From contig JARFPM010000008.1 in assembly GCA_030444405.1 (NCBI GenBank), positions 1 to 53,004 on the forward strand: DNA of 53,004 bases, read 5' to 3'. The notes under the pieces are model-generated. The model was not told where the DNA came from. It ran no database searches and was given only the letters and a program-made list of their open reading frames with translations. This stretch comes from Nitrospira sp. (lineage in GTDB: Bacteria > Nitrospirota > Nitrospiria > Nitrospirales > Nitrospiraceae). This document shows, piece by piece, positions 44,410 to 52,770 of this stretch. The translations under genes were made by a program, and so were the position numbers. The stretch's first letter is position 1. The number at the start of each line of letters is the position of its first letter.

Positions 44410-44957
44410 GACATCTTCTCTTCCAGCAGGCCGGCATAGCCGTCAAAGCGAGCTGACAGCGCCAGCAGCAGCGGTGTCAGCACCGCCCAGCCGATGGCCA
44501 GAGCCAACAGCCCCGCGGGCATATTGCCGAATTCCAGCGCCCCGAGGCGGAGGCCGCCGTAGTAGGCGGCTGGGCCCCCGGCGGCCCCAAACACCACCGC
44601 GATGACCCAGCGCCCTCTCATCCAACGCAACGAGACATTCAAGAGGGTTGCGAAGAGCCCCCACAAGGCCACGATCCAATAGGGGGCGATGTTCGGCACC
44701 AGCATTCCCGATGAATAGGTGAGCCAGCCCTGCCATACCAACAGGCTGTCGAAGACGAGTCCCAAGGCAAGTGTCAGGAATACCAGTTTGAGCTCCGCCT
44801 TTGGCAAGGGAGCGCGGAGCACGTGCGCGAGCACCACTCCAGTCGTCACAAGCACGCCGATCCAGGGCTGGTGCGCCGCGGCGCTCCACACGCACGCAAA
44901 CCAGCCGATTTGAAAGAGCAGGAAGTTGCTCACGATCATCGTGGTGCTCATCTTCAT
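44406..44957 (-). CDS. DUF2878 membrane protein
   Basis: A 183-residue protein with about five membrane helices, starting MKMSTTMIVSNFLLFQIGWF. The phrase FDSLLVWQGW and the family's length match DUF2878, usually found beside CFA-type methyltransferases and DUF1295. The function is unknown. ATG 44957 overlaps the stop of the upstream methyltransferase (ATGA); the stop overlaps DUF1295. Confidence 0.85.
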   Translation of the reverse strand: MKMSTTMIVSNFLLFQIGWFACVWSAAAHQPWIGVLVTTGVVLAHVLRAPLPKAELKLVFLTLALGLVFDSLLVWQGWLTYSSGMLVPNIAPYWIVALWGLFATLLNVSLRWMRGRWVIAVVFGAAGGPAAYYGGLRLGALEFGNMPAGLLALAIGWAVLTPLLLALSARFDGYAGLLEEKMS

Positions 44958-46033
44958 GAACCACTCGCCGCCGGTTTTTCGAAGAGATAGTGACTGACCC
45001 CCCATTGTCGGCCCTCCTCATAGCCGAACAGCTCGGCACAGGCCATGAAGAAGATACGCCACCGCCCCCACCAGGCTCGCGCGCATGCCTTGCCGTAGAC
45101 ACGCTCGATCACAGGCCACAATGTCTCGCGGGCGGCATCCATATTGGCCAGCCAGGCGTTGGCCGTTTTCTCATAATGCGTGCCGTTCCACTGCCAGCGG
45201 CCCACGCAGGCCAGATGGTCTTGACAGGCCAGCGGTAGACCATCGCTAGGCATCATCCCACCAGTGAAAAAATGACGACTCATCCAATCAGCAGGTCCCC
45301 GGTCTTCGAACAGGTACGAAGTAGCGCGATGCACGAACACGTGCATAAAGAACTGGCCGCCCGGTCTCAACCATCGGCGCACACGCGCAAAGAGCTCAGG
45401 CCAGTTACGCATGTGCTCGAACATTTCCACCGACACCACCCGATCGAATAGCCCTGGGTCGACCTCGAACGTGTTCATGTCGCAGGTCATTACGTGAATC
45501 TGGTTTTGTAGGCCTCGTTCTCTGGCTTGGGCCTCGATGTAAGACCGCTGCGAACGGGAATTGGAGACCGCCGTGATATGGCTGTCAGGGTAGTGCTCAG
45601 CCATCCACAACGTGAGAGACCCCCAGCCGCATCCGAGCTCCAGAATCGTCTGCCCGTTCATCAGGCCCGCATGCAGGCAGGACTCAAGCAAACCGGCGGC
45701 TTCTGCTTGGTCTAGGGTCGTCGCATTGGCGGGCCAGAAGGCGCTGCTGTATTTCAGATGCGGCCCGAGGACCTGCCTGAAGAACTCAACCGGGACCTCA
45801 TAGTGCTGATCATTGGCTTTCTCCGGTACCACTGCGATGGGCGCACGACGCATCTCCTCGATAAATCTCATTTCCTGCCGTGCTGCGGTTTGAGCGTCAC
45901 CCGACCGGATCTCACGGAGGCGCTGCATAAGCAACTGCCGAATCCCCCATCGAGTCGCCACATCAGGAAAGAATCCCAGTTCAGCCAGGTTCAATGTGAG
46001 ACGAGTGAGATGTTGCAAGGGCTTAGTCTCCAA
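44954..46033 (-). CDS. CFA-synthase-family SAM methyltransferase (CFA 2, divergent)
   Basis: A ~359-residue class I SAM methyltransferase: LELGCGWGSLTLWMAEHYP (SAM loop) near residue 135 and VVSVEMFEHMRNW near 205. It is related to CFA synthases but differs at the conserved cysteine: YSSAFW where the cognate CFA protein has YSCACF. It may therefore methylate acyl chains without ring closure, like the methylases reported for branched or furan fatty acids; this is an inference. The only in-frame start at the 5' end is TTG 46033, with no ribosome site, so the start is uncertain. It is the first gene of the eight-gene run and lies 36 bases after cbiX. Confidence 0.85.
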   Translation of the reverse strand: METKPLQHLTRLTLNLAELGFFPDVATRWGIRQLLMQRLREIRSGDAQTAARQEMRFIEEMRRAPIAVVPEKANDQHYEVPVEFFRQVLGPHLKYSSAFWPANATTLDQAEAAGLLESCLHAGLMNGQTILELGCGWGSLTLWMAEHYPDSHITAVSNSRSQRSYIEAQARERGLQNQIHVMTCDMNTFEVDPGLFDRVVSVEMFEHMRNWPELFARVRRWLRPGGQFFMHVFVHRATSYLFEDRGPADWMSRHFFTGGMMPSDGLPLACQDHLACVGRWQWNGTHYEKTANAWLANMDAARETLWPVIERVYGKACARAWWGRWRIFFMACAELFGYEEGRQWGVSHYLFEKPAASGS

Positions 46034-46069
46034 ACAAACGTGCGCATATGGATAGCGCTCTAGCCATCG

Positions 46070-46579
46070 TCATGAAAAACGCTTCACCTGCTCCGCCAAG
46101 GTGTTGGCGACTGAGTCGAGATCAAACGGCCAGGCATAACGGAGGTCCACACCGGGATACTGTGGCCGCAACTGATCGAGGATTTCCGGAATCTCGACTT
46201 CCGAATGAGACCCGCCTGGTGTGAACATCGTCGTCGTCACGGTAATATGAGTCGCCCCCTGCTTGATCAAGGCCTCGACCGATTCCTCCAACGTCGGTGC
46301 ACAAAACTCATTGTAGGCCACGGCAAAAAGCGCGCCGTCGAGTTGAGTCCGAAGGCGCGCCGCTACTGTTTCAAGACCGGCTTGGTAGGGATCCGTTTCC
46401 GCGGTTCTCGGCCACTGGCGGATCTTGGTATCCAGCTCACGTTCTTCCACAGAAGGGGGACGTTTCGCAGCACGCCGCTGCGCTTCCAACCGTTTAAGTT
46501 GCGTGACTAATTCCTGAGGGCACCCCTTGGGAATGCCACCGTGACCAACCAGAATCACTCCTCGTGTGATTGCCGCCAT
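46070..46579 (-). CDS. cbiX: CbiX-type sirohydrochlorin chelatase
   Basis: A 169-residue protein beginning MAAITRGVILVGHGG, with the metal-binding His in GHG and a second in FTPGGSHSEVEIP near residue 125. CbiX-like enzymes insert Co or Fe into sirohydrochlorin for cobalamin or siroheme. An insertion (residues ~35-60, RRAAKRPPSVEERELD) is longer than in short CbiX proteins. It is followed 36 bases later by the lipid cluster. A decayed second copy of its 3' end lies at 38805. Confidence 0.85.
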   Translation of the reverse strand: MAAITRGVILVGHGGIPKGCPQELVTQLKRLEAQRRAAKRPPSVEERELDTKIRQWPRTAETDPYQAGLETVAARLRTQLDGALFAVAYNEFCAPTLEESVEALIKQGATHITVTTTMFTPGGSHSEVEIPEILDQLRPQYPGVDLRYAWPFDLDSVANTLAEQVKRFS

Positions 46580-46618
46580 CCCCTCACTCCTCTTGTTGTG
46601 ACTTGCGTCTGTGTTCTG

Positions 46619-46990
46619 TCACTCTGAACTCACTGTTGCCTCGAGGTATTCCTGCAGATTAGTCTTTCCATAGCGACTTCCCGGGTACACCTTCCGAATG
46701 AATCCGGCGACGAGGGCCATCACTTTCTTCACGGCGGGGGTTTTCTCAGGGTCGGTGGCAGGCAGCAACCGAACCGTGATGGCTTTCTCGTGCAACTTGA
46801 GCTGGACAAAGAAACTGCTCGAAGTGCCTTGCTCGATCGCCACGGACTCAAGCAGTGCGTCTTTTCCGCTCCGCGACAAATAGAATTCCTGAACTTTGAG
46901 AATCTCGTTTCCGGTTCGGTGAACCATCGGCGTGAACGCTTGATAGAGGCCCTGCAGATCACCGGCTTCTTCTACGACAACATGTGGCAT
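46619..46990 (-). CDS. hypothetical protein
   Basis: A 123-residue soluble protein (MPHVVVEEAGDLQGLYQ...), alpha/beta in character, with no family I can name. It ends in a lysine- and valine-rich helix (VKKVMALVAGFIRKVYPG). AGGGGGA about seven bases before the ATG gives good support for translation. It lies between cbiX and the DUF523/DUF1722 gene, all on the minus strand and separated by 39 and 11 bases. Confidence 0.7.
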   Translation of the reverse strand: MPHVVVEEAGDLQGLYQAFTPMVHRTGNEILKVQEFYLSRSGKDALLESVAIEQGTSSSFFVQLKLHEKAITVRLLPATDPEKTPAVKKVMALVAGFIRKVYPGSRYGKTNLQEYLEATVSSE

Positions 46991-47001
46991 TGCGTTTCCC
47001 C

Positions 47002-47955
47002 CTACGCATGATTCCGCAACATGAGCTCTTTCGGATGCGGGTTAAGATAAACCTGATCGCGAATGTAACTGACGTCAAATATGTGCACATAGTGCTTGAT
47101 CAAAGTCAGTGGGACGATCAAAGGGGTAAGCCCCCGATGGTAGTCGGCGATCACGTCCAACAGCTCGGCCTTTTCAGGAGTGGTCAATCGACTCTTGAAG
47201 TAGCCCACAATATGCTGCAGCACATTGACATGCTTACGCACCGTCGCCTTCATGATCAGGGCTCTCATGAAGTGGTCACCGTACTTCACCGCCAATTCTT
47301 TGAGTCGATACCGCTCCGCTTGACCGACCAGACGCCCCATCGTTTCGTAGTGCTGCTGGCTATGTGCTAACAGGAGATATTTATGGATCGTGTGGAAGCG
47401 TATCAGAGCCTGTTTCGTAACTCCGTTGTGCATCAGATCTTGGAACCGGCGGTAGCAGAACACGCGCTCGATGAAGTTCTCCCGAAGCAATGGATCACAG
47501 AGCCGCCCTTCTTCCTCGACGGGGATCAACGGAAACTGTTCTAGAAAGGCTTTTGCAAAGATTCCGACGCCGCTCTGGCTCGGCATTCCCTGTGCGGTGT
47601 ACACGCGCACCCGTTCAACCCCGCAACTGGGCGAGCCTCTCTTGAAGACAAACCCTGAGAGGTCCAGTGTGCGGAGTGAGTTGAGCCGTTCGTCCAGCAT
47701 CGACTCCATCGCCTGGGTGTGATCGTGCTTGCTTGTAATAGTCATCAGCCGGGGGTGATGCGGATTGCCCACCAACCGCATGGCTTCACGCGGGGTGCCC
47801 AATCCTGCCTCCACCTCTGGGCATACCGGTACCCATTCGACGTAACGGCCCAATACATCCGTTAAGAAATGGTCCTGCTTGTGTCCTCCGTCGAAGCGGA
47901 CCTCATCTCCGAGAAGACAGCGACTGATTCCAAGGCGAAGCGGGGAGGTCGTCAT
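47002..47955 (-). CDS. DUF523-DUF1722 protein (YbgA-like)
   Basis: A 317-residue two-domain protein. The N-terminal DUF523 domain has ISRCLLGDEVRFDGGHK and CGVERV. The C-terminal DUF1722 domain has LIRFHTIHKYLLLAHSQQHY. DUF1722 (E. coli YbgA) genes commonly lie next to photolyase, and here the ATG at 47955 overlaps the photolyase stop (ATGA). AGGAGG seven bases upstream of the ATG fixes the start. The biochemical role is unknown; a link to photolyase or DNA repair is contextual. Confidence 0.9.
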   Translation of the reverse strand: MTTSPLRLGISRCLLGDEVRFDGGHKQDHFLTDVLGRYVEWVPVCPEVEAGLGTPREAMRLVGNPHHPRLMTITSKHDHTQAMESMLDERLNSLRTLDLSGFVFKRGSPSCGVERVRVYTAQGMPSQSGVGIFAKAFLEQFPLIPVEEEGRLCDPLLRENFIERVFCYRRFQDLMHNGVTKQALIRFHTIHKYLLLAHSQQHYETMGRLVGQAERYRLKELAVKYGDHFMRALIMKATVRKHVNVLQHIVGYFKSRLTTPEKAELLDVIADYHRGLTPLIVPLTLIKHYVHIFDVSYIRDQVYLNPHPKELMLRNHA

Positions 47956-49397
47956 CTCGTTGCCTCCTGCTTCCCGAGGGTGAGATATTCCTGGCGGGCA
48001 AGCTGATGGTCCACAATCGGTGAAGGATAATCGGTCCCGATTCGGCATCCAGCGCGTGCCTGCTCATCTGCGGTCATGAGATGCGGCTCATGAATCCTCT
48101 TTGCCGGTACTCGGGCAAGTTCCGGAACATAGCGGCGAATGTACGCGCCGTCCTGGTCGAACTTCTTACTCTGCAGCGCTGGATTGAAGATCCGATAACC
48201 GCGCATGGCATCCGTACCGGTCGAGGCACACCACTGCCAATTGCCGTTGTTTGCTGCCACGTCAGCATCAAGGAGGTGCTGCATGAAATACCGTTCGCCG
48301 CTCTGCCAGTCGATCCGAAGATCTTTGATCAGAAAGGACGCAACGACCATCCTGACACGGTTGTGCATCCAGCCCGTTTGATTGAGTTGCCTCATCCCCG
48401 CATCCACGATCGGATAGCCGGTCTGCCCATTGCACCAGGCTTGAAACAGGGAATCATGTTCCGGACCAGGCTCACGGGACGGCGGGACGGCCACCTTGCG
48501 GAATGGTCCCTCTGCAACGTGTGGAAACGATGCCAAGACTTGCTGAAAGAACTCACGCCAGATCAACTCATCGATCCAGGTGAGGACACCGATCCGGGAC
48601 ACCTGCCCACCTTTGGCCAACGCATTCAGCGCCTCGTGAATGGCCACGCGAGGAGACAGGGTTCCGAAACGGAAGTGCGGCGAAAGCTTTGAGCTTCCAT
48701 CGATGGCCGGCAGATTCCTGCTTTGCGCATACGAATGAATCGGCTCTTTAGTGAACCAGCGCAACCTCTTCTGCGCGCTCCGCTCGCCCGGCTCAATCCA
48801 GGGTACGGCCGGATCGTACCCCAGCTCACTGGCTGAGGGGAGAAGACGAGAGATAGGCAGTAGGGCAGCTTTCTTTTTCGCAAGGGCGGGTGGGATCGGC
48901 TGAACTTCCGGGGTTGTTGCATGCCATTTCGTCCACCAGCGTGCGCGATAGGCGCTGTAGCGCTGGAGTGGCTCGCCGGTCGCGCTACGTACCTCATCCG
49001 CTTCAAATACGACATGGTCCTTGAACGTCCGCACCGTCACTCCCAACTGGCTCAGTTGCTGTTGGGCGAGACGATCTCGCTCGACTGCTCCCGGCTCGTA
49101 GTCACGATTCCAATAGACCACGTCGGCCTTCCAATCACTCGCCGCTCGCACAATGTGTTTAACTGGCTCGCCGCGACGCCACTGAAGCGGGACTCCATGA
49201 TCGGCTAGTGAGGACGCAAGTTGCCCTAGACACCCAAGCATGAAGTTGACGCAGGCTGACCCAAACTTATGCGATTGCAGCAACGGCTCATCGAACACAA
49301 ACAGCGGAATGACCTCGTCGCATTCTTGGCAGGCTGCTGTGAGTGCCGGCTGGTCATGCAATCGAAGATCGCGCCTGAACCAAACCATCCCACGCAT
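47952..49397 (-). CDS. phrB: deoxyribodipyrimidine photolyase (class I CPD)
   Basis: A 481-residue flavoprotein that splits cyclobutane pyrimidine dimers with blue light. The antenna domain starts WFRRDLRLHDQPALT. The FAD domain has TGYPIVDAGMRQLNQTGWMHNRVR and NNGNWQWCASTGTDA, the class I signatures. AGGGGG precedes the ATG at 49397. The gene is coupled to the YbgA-like gene and lies a few kilobases from the lipid cluster, which suits a photo-damage response. Confidence 0.94.
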   Translation of the reverse strand: MRGMVWFRRDLRLHDQPALTAACQECDEVIPLFVFDEPLLQSHKFGSACVNFMLGCLGQLASSLADHGVPLQWRRGEPVKHIVRAASDWKADVVYWNRDYEPGAVERDRLAQQQLSQLGVTVRTFKDHVVFEADEVRSATGEPLQRYSAYRARWWTKWHATTPEVQPIPPALAKKKAALLPISRLLPSASELGYDPAVPWIEPGERSAQKRLRWFTKEPIHSYAQSRNLPAIDGSSKLSPHFRFGTLSPRVAIHEALNALAKGGQVSRIGVLTWIDELIWREFFQQVLASFPHVAEGPFRKVAVPPSREPGPEHDSLFQAWCNGQTGYPIVDAGMRQLNQTGWMHNRVRMVVASFLIKDLRIDWQSGERYFMQHLLDADVAANNGNWQWCASTGTDAMRGYRIFNPALQSKKFDQDGAYIRRYVPELARVPAKRIHEPHLMTADEQARAGCRIGTDYPSPIVDHQLARQEYLTLGKQEATR

Positions 49398-49420
49398 GTG
49401 CCCCCCTTTGCCCCGAAGGG

Positions 49421-49870
49421 TTACCGTTCCGGATTTCCATGAGATCCCGCTTGACCTCTTGGGAGTTTGTCGCTTGATACGCGCTCGACGGAGAGCTCAT
49501 GAAGGCCTTTCTCGTCCTTAACGCCAACTTTTACAACGGTTCCCGCTTCCCCACGTATCATTTTGACGACCTGCTCGTAACTCTTTCCCGTCACGGTGGT
49601 TCCATCCACACTCACGACTTCATCCCCATGTCGAAGTCCCGCCTTGTGGGCTGGCCCTTCCGGATGGACCATGCCGACATACAGGATGGCCGGATCACCG
49701 ATCCGCTCGGCTCCTATCTGTAGAGAGAGACCGATCACACCCTTGGGCAGCTTGGTATCGTCTCCATGCCCATACGGAGCCTGGTTCGCTGGTTGGTCGG
49801 CTATAGCCGATCCAGCAACGAGAAGGCCCATCAACAACCCTGCCATCATATGGAAACCTGAGATTCTCAT
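49421..49870 (-). CDS. small exported PDZ-domain protein
   Basis: A 149-residue protein with a signal peptide (MRISGFHMMAGLLMGLLVAGSAIA) and one PDZ domain (~45-125): GVIGLSLQ, PAHKAGLRHGDEVVSVDG and the peptide-binding loop. It lacks a protease domain. ATG 49870 has AGGAGG upstream. It may bind C-terminal peptides in the periplasm. It lies 23 bases upstream of the photolyase gene and 29 bases after the 31-residue membrane-protein gene. Confidence 0.85.
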   Translation of the reverse strand: MRISGFHMMAGLLMGLLVAGSAIADQPANQAPYGHGDDTKLPKGVIGLSLQIGAERIGDPAILYVGMVHPEGPAHKAGLRHGDEVVSVDGTTVTGKSYEQVVKMIRGEAGTVVKVGVKDEKGLHELSVERVSSDKLPRGQAGSHGNPER

Positions 49871-49899
49871 GGCGTACCTCCTGTTAAATGCCCTATTGA

Positions 49900-49995
49900 T
49901 CACCGAATACGTACCAACCCAAGTAAAGACAGTGCCGCGACCATTAGAACCCCCAGTATCAATCCTGCCGCAATATAGATGGCGAACACTGTCAT
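49900..49995 (-). CDS. 31-residue single-helix membrane protein
   Basis: A very short gene: MTVFAIYIAAGLILGVLM..., almost entirely one hydrophobic helix, ending LVRIR. A near-perfect ribosome site, AAGGAGG, lies seven bases before the ATG, which is far better than expected by chance. The family is unknown. It resembles the size class of small stress- or complex-associated membrane proteins. It lies in the same orientation as the PDZ gene. Confidence 0.6.
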   Translation of the reverse strand: MTVFAIYIAAGLILGVLMVAALSLLGLVRIR

Positions 49996-50168
49996 GAGCC
50001 CACCTCCTTGTGGGCTACATAGGACCTGCCAATACAAGTAAGTGCAGTGCCTCGACTGGCATGAGAGAGTTCAAATCAACCCAGCGATGATGGGATGGAT
50101 TCATTCTCTTGGCGAGCGTCTGAGTCATCTTTTCTAACCCGGAAGCACCGTCGTAATCCGCCCGGAGC

Positions 50169-51107
50169 TCAGGCTGCCCTTGAAGCGTCTGTCGTTCCGA
50201 CCAGGATAGCCCCCAGGGCCCGCTCCAACGTCGGATAGTGAAATATGTACCCTCCCGCGATCGCTTTTGTCGGAATCACCCGCTGGCCGGTCGTCATCAA
50301 TGTCCCCAGCTCACCAAGGAGAATGTTCATTGCAACGCTAGGAACTGGAAGCCACGATGGTCTTTGTAGCACCCGCCCTAGGACCTCACAGAATGTCCTC
50401 ATCGTCACGGGTTCCGGAGCCACGGCATTGAGCGGGCCGGAAACTGTCGTGGTGGTGAGAGCCCAGTGGATCAGACCGATGTGATCACGCCGGTGGATCC
50501 AAGAGACCCACTGGGTCCCCGGCATGATCGGACCCCCTGCAAACAGCTTGAACGGCAATAACATTTTGGCCAACGCCCCACCGTCTGCCTCGAGGACCAT
50601 GCCGGTCCGCAGGATGACCACGCGGGTTCCGAACTCTGCGGCGCTCATGGCTTCCGCCTCCCAGGCAAGACAAAGATCCGCGAGAAAGCCCTTGCCGCGA
50701 GCAGCACCTTCATCCAATAAGCGGTCATCGCTGGCGCCGTAATAGCCGATGCCGGAGGCGCTGATGAACGTTGCGGGTTTAGAAGAGCGCCGTGACAGGG
50801 CTCTGACCAGCAATCGGGTGGTAAAGACGCGGCTATCGGTAAGGATTTGCTTACGCTCGTCCGTCCAGCGTGCGTCGGCGATCGGAGCACCAGCGAGGTT
50901 AATGACCGCATCGGCTCCTTCAAGAGCCCGCTCCCATGGTCCTGTATCTCGACCATTCCATTGGACTGGGTTCACGCTCACCCCGGGCTGGTGAAAAACC
51001 TGTCCCGCATTTCTCGTGAGAATGCTTACTGTATGACCTCCCTGGAGGAGCGCGCCGCATAATGCGCGCCCAATGAATCCTGTGCCTCCGGTTACGACGA
51101 TGTTCAT
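50169..51107 (-). CDS. TIGR01777-family epimerase (SDR fold)
   Basis: A 312-residue NAD(P)-dependent extended SDR protein: VTGGTGFIGRALCGALLQGGH (Rossmann loop) at the start, SASGIGYYG near residue 125 and LRTGMVLEADGGALAKM near 175. Homologues (YfcH/SulA family) have no settled substrate. The start is 51107, with AGGAG eight bases upstream; ATG 51113 is too close to that site. It lies between the two very small membrane-protein genes. Confidence 0.9.
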   Translation of the reverse strand: MNIVVTGGTGFIGRALCGALLQGGHTVSILTRNAGQVFHQPGVSVNPVQWNGRDTGPWERALEGADAVINLAGAPIADARWTDERKQILTDSRVFTTRLLVRALSRRSSKPATFISASGIGYYGASDDRLLDEGAARGKGFLADLCLAWEAEAMSAAEFGTRVVILRTGMVLEADGGALAKMLLPFKLFAGGPIMPGTQWVSWIHRRDHIGLIHWALTTTTVSGPLNAVAPEPVTMRTFCEVLGRVLQRPSWLPVPSVAMNILLGELGTLMTTGQRVIPTKAIAGGYIFHYPTLERALGAILVGTTDASRAA

Positions 51108-51170
51108 AGACATATCTCCTGAAAGAGCCATCGACAGGCCGACTGATACGCCGGGCAAGCTGACAGCGTC

Positions 51171-51296
51171 TTACCTTCGGGTCGGTTTGTCGCTGACCCT
51201 CCGCCTAACAACAGCGGTAACAGTCTGAAAGAGTCCAGCCACCACCACAGAAGTCAGGAATCCTATCGCGACCAAAAAGACAAAGCTCATATCCAT
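51171..51296 (-). CDS. 41-residue single-helix membrane protein
   Basis: A short gene, MDMSFVFLVAIGFLTSVV..., with one hydrophobic helix and a basic C-terminus (VVRRRVSDKPTRR), so it would sit N-out, C-in. AAGGAGG seven bases before the ATG is a strong site. The family is unknown. It lies 63 bases upstream of the TIGR01777 gene. A 207-base stretch (51297-51503) upstream holds no gene or clear element. Confidence 0.6.
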   Translation of the reverse strand: MDMSFVFLVAIGFLTSVVVAGLFQTVTAVVRRRVSDKPTRR

Positions 51297-51503
51297 AGCC
51301 GTCCTCCTTCTTGAAATTGGTAGAAGCCACGTGCCCGCATGTCGATTCCACTGTTCGCCAAGGAGACAGGCCCCTCATCGTGAGGAGACCTGTCTACCTC
51401 GGTGGGCGACGCCGTGCGGAGTTTCGGCGTCACCTGGATGAACAGGAACCGGCCTCCTGCATTGTTTGGTTGTCGATGTCTTCCATCGATGCCTCTCCAC
51501 GGC

Positions 51504-52352
51504 CTAGTGCGATGGCTGGGGTGCGTTCTCGAGACTGCGGGCACAGCGAAAGCCTGTGCCATGAGTTTGCAAGGCGAACCCGCCGCGACCCCGCGCCGAT
51601 GTGGTGACATCGGACGCCGGACTATGCCAGGAGCCACCACGAATCGACCGAACCACTCCCTTTTTGTCGGGACCTTGTGGATTCCGATCAGGCGCATGTT
51701 GATAGTAGTCCGCGTCGTACCAATCGGAGACCCACTCCCTGACGTTCCCGGCCATATCCTTCACTCCGTAGGGTGAATCTCCATTGGGAAGCGATCCGAC
51801 AGCATGCAAGGTATGCTCATCCTCCCACTCTCGATCAAAGTTCGCCCGCTTCGCAGTGGGCGGTTCATTCCCCCAGGGGTAGCGGCGACCGTCAGTCCCG
51901 CGAGCAGCCTTCTCCCATTCTGCTTCCGTCGGCAGCCGTTTCTTAGCCCAGCTACAATAGGCCTTGGCGTCATACCAGGTCGTCTGCACGACGGGTAATT
52001 GCTCAATCCCATTAATGGACGTGAGGGAGCCTGTGCTGTAGGGATTGGGCGGGTTGCGATGGCCGGTGGATTTTACAAAGACCATATAGCGTTCATTCGT
52101 GACTTCGACTTGATCGATCGCAAACTCGTCGAGGTAAACAGATCGCTGCGGCCTCTCATCCTCCCGGCCTTTTCCTTCTGGATTACCCATCAAAAATGCT
52201 CCGGCCGGTATCGTGACCATCGCTACCGGGTCAAGCTCTTTCGTTCCCGGCAACGCTTCCTCGGTGAGCGACTGCATGAGCGCAATGACCGTGACAACCA
52301 CGATCGTGATTCTCTTGAACTGAGGTGATCTGCGCCACAGACCAGTGATCAT
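51504..52352 (-). CDS. exported FGE-sulfatase (SUMF1)-fold protein
   Basis: A 282-residue protein with an N-terminal hydrophobic segment (~15-28, ITIVVVTVIALM) that could anchor or export it. The rest is a formylglycine-generating-enzyme-like domain: IPAGAFLMGN, PVVQTTWYDAKAYCSW, LPTEAEWEKAARG, GNVREWVSDWY, RGGSWHSP and GTGFRCA. The active-site Cys pair of true formylglycine-generating enzymes is not seen after RGGSW, so it may be a structural or binding protein of the same fold. Its ATG overlaps the upstream stop (ATGA). Confidence 0.88.
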   Translation of the reverse strand: MITGLWRRSPQFKRITIVVVTVIALMQSLTEEALPGTKELDPVAMVTIPAGAFLMGNPEGKGREDERPQRSVYLDEFAIDQVEVTNERYMVFVKSTGHRNPPNPYSTGSLTSINGIEQLPVVQTTWYDAKAYCSWAKKRLPTEAEWEKAARGTDGRRYPWGNEPPTAKRANFDREWEDEHTLHAVGSLPNGDSPYGVKDMAGNVREWVSDWYDADYYQHAPDRNPQGPDKKGVVRSIRGGSWHSPASDVTTSARGRGGFALQTHGTGFRCARSLENAPQPSH

Positions 52353-52717
52353 TTCTTCTGCTCCTTGCTACCCTCAATTGCTCTGGTGGTATGGAGTCTG
52401 ACTTGCTTGAGAAGGTCCTCAACCTGGCGCTCGTCTCCCCGCTCAGCTGCCTCTTGCGCCTGGGTCACGAGGGTTCTGGCTTCGTGCAGGTGCTGCTCGA
52501 TATCCGCCTGAAGGGCAGGCGAGGCCACTGTGCCTCCCAATGCTGCCCGATGGTAAACCTCCCACGCGTGGTCCACTTCATGATTGGCCTCATGGACCAG
52601 CTGGGCCTTATCCTGATGCCCGTGACCGGGTGAATCGATGGGACCGGCGTGGAGGGATGAGGCCCCGAGTAGGGTGATGAGGACAATCCCTCGATAAAGA
52701 AGCTTGTTGTGTATCAT
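52349..52717 (-). CDS. small exported helical protein
   Basis: A 122-residue protein with a signal peptide (MIHNKLLYRGIVLITLLGASSLHA). The mature part is a charged, Glu/Gln/His-rich helical bundle (HQDKAQLVHEANHEVDHAWEVYHR) with a His-rich start GHGHQ, which may bind metal. GGAGG precedes the ATG at 52717. It overlaps the FGE-fold gene (ATGA), so the two are co-translated. No family could be named. Confidence 0.72.
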   Translation of the reverse strand: MIHNKLLYRGIVLITLLGASSLHAGPIDSPGHGHQDKAQLVHEANHEVDHAWEVYHRAALGGTVASPALQADIEQHLHEARTLVTQAQEAAERGDERQVEDLLKQVRLHTTRAIEGSKEQKK

Positions 52718-52770
52718 CGGTTCGCCTCCGTCACGATCACACTATGAACAAGAGCCCGTGAAATCTTTCT

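Noticed and set aside
50015-50128. A 37-codon minus-strand frame (MTQTLAKRMNPSHH...) upstream of the 31-residue gene
   Set aside because: It has only a poor purine stretch before the ATG and no hydrophobic or domain-like pattern, unlike its two small neighbours.
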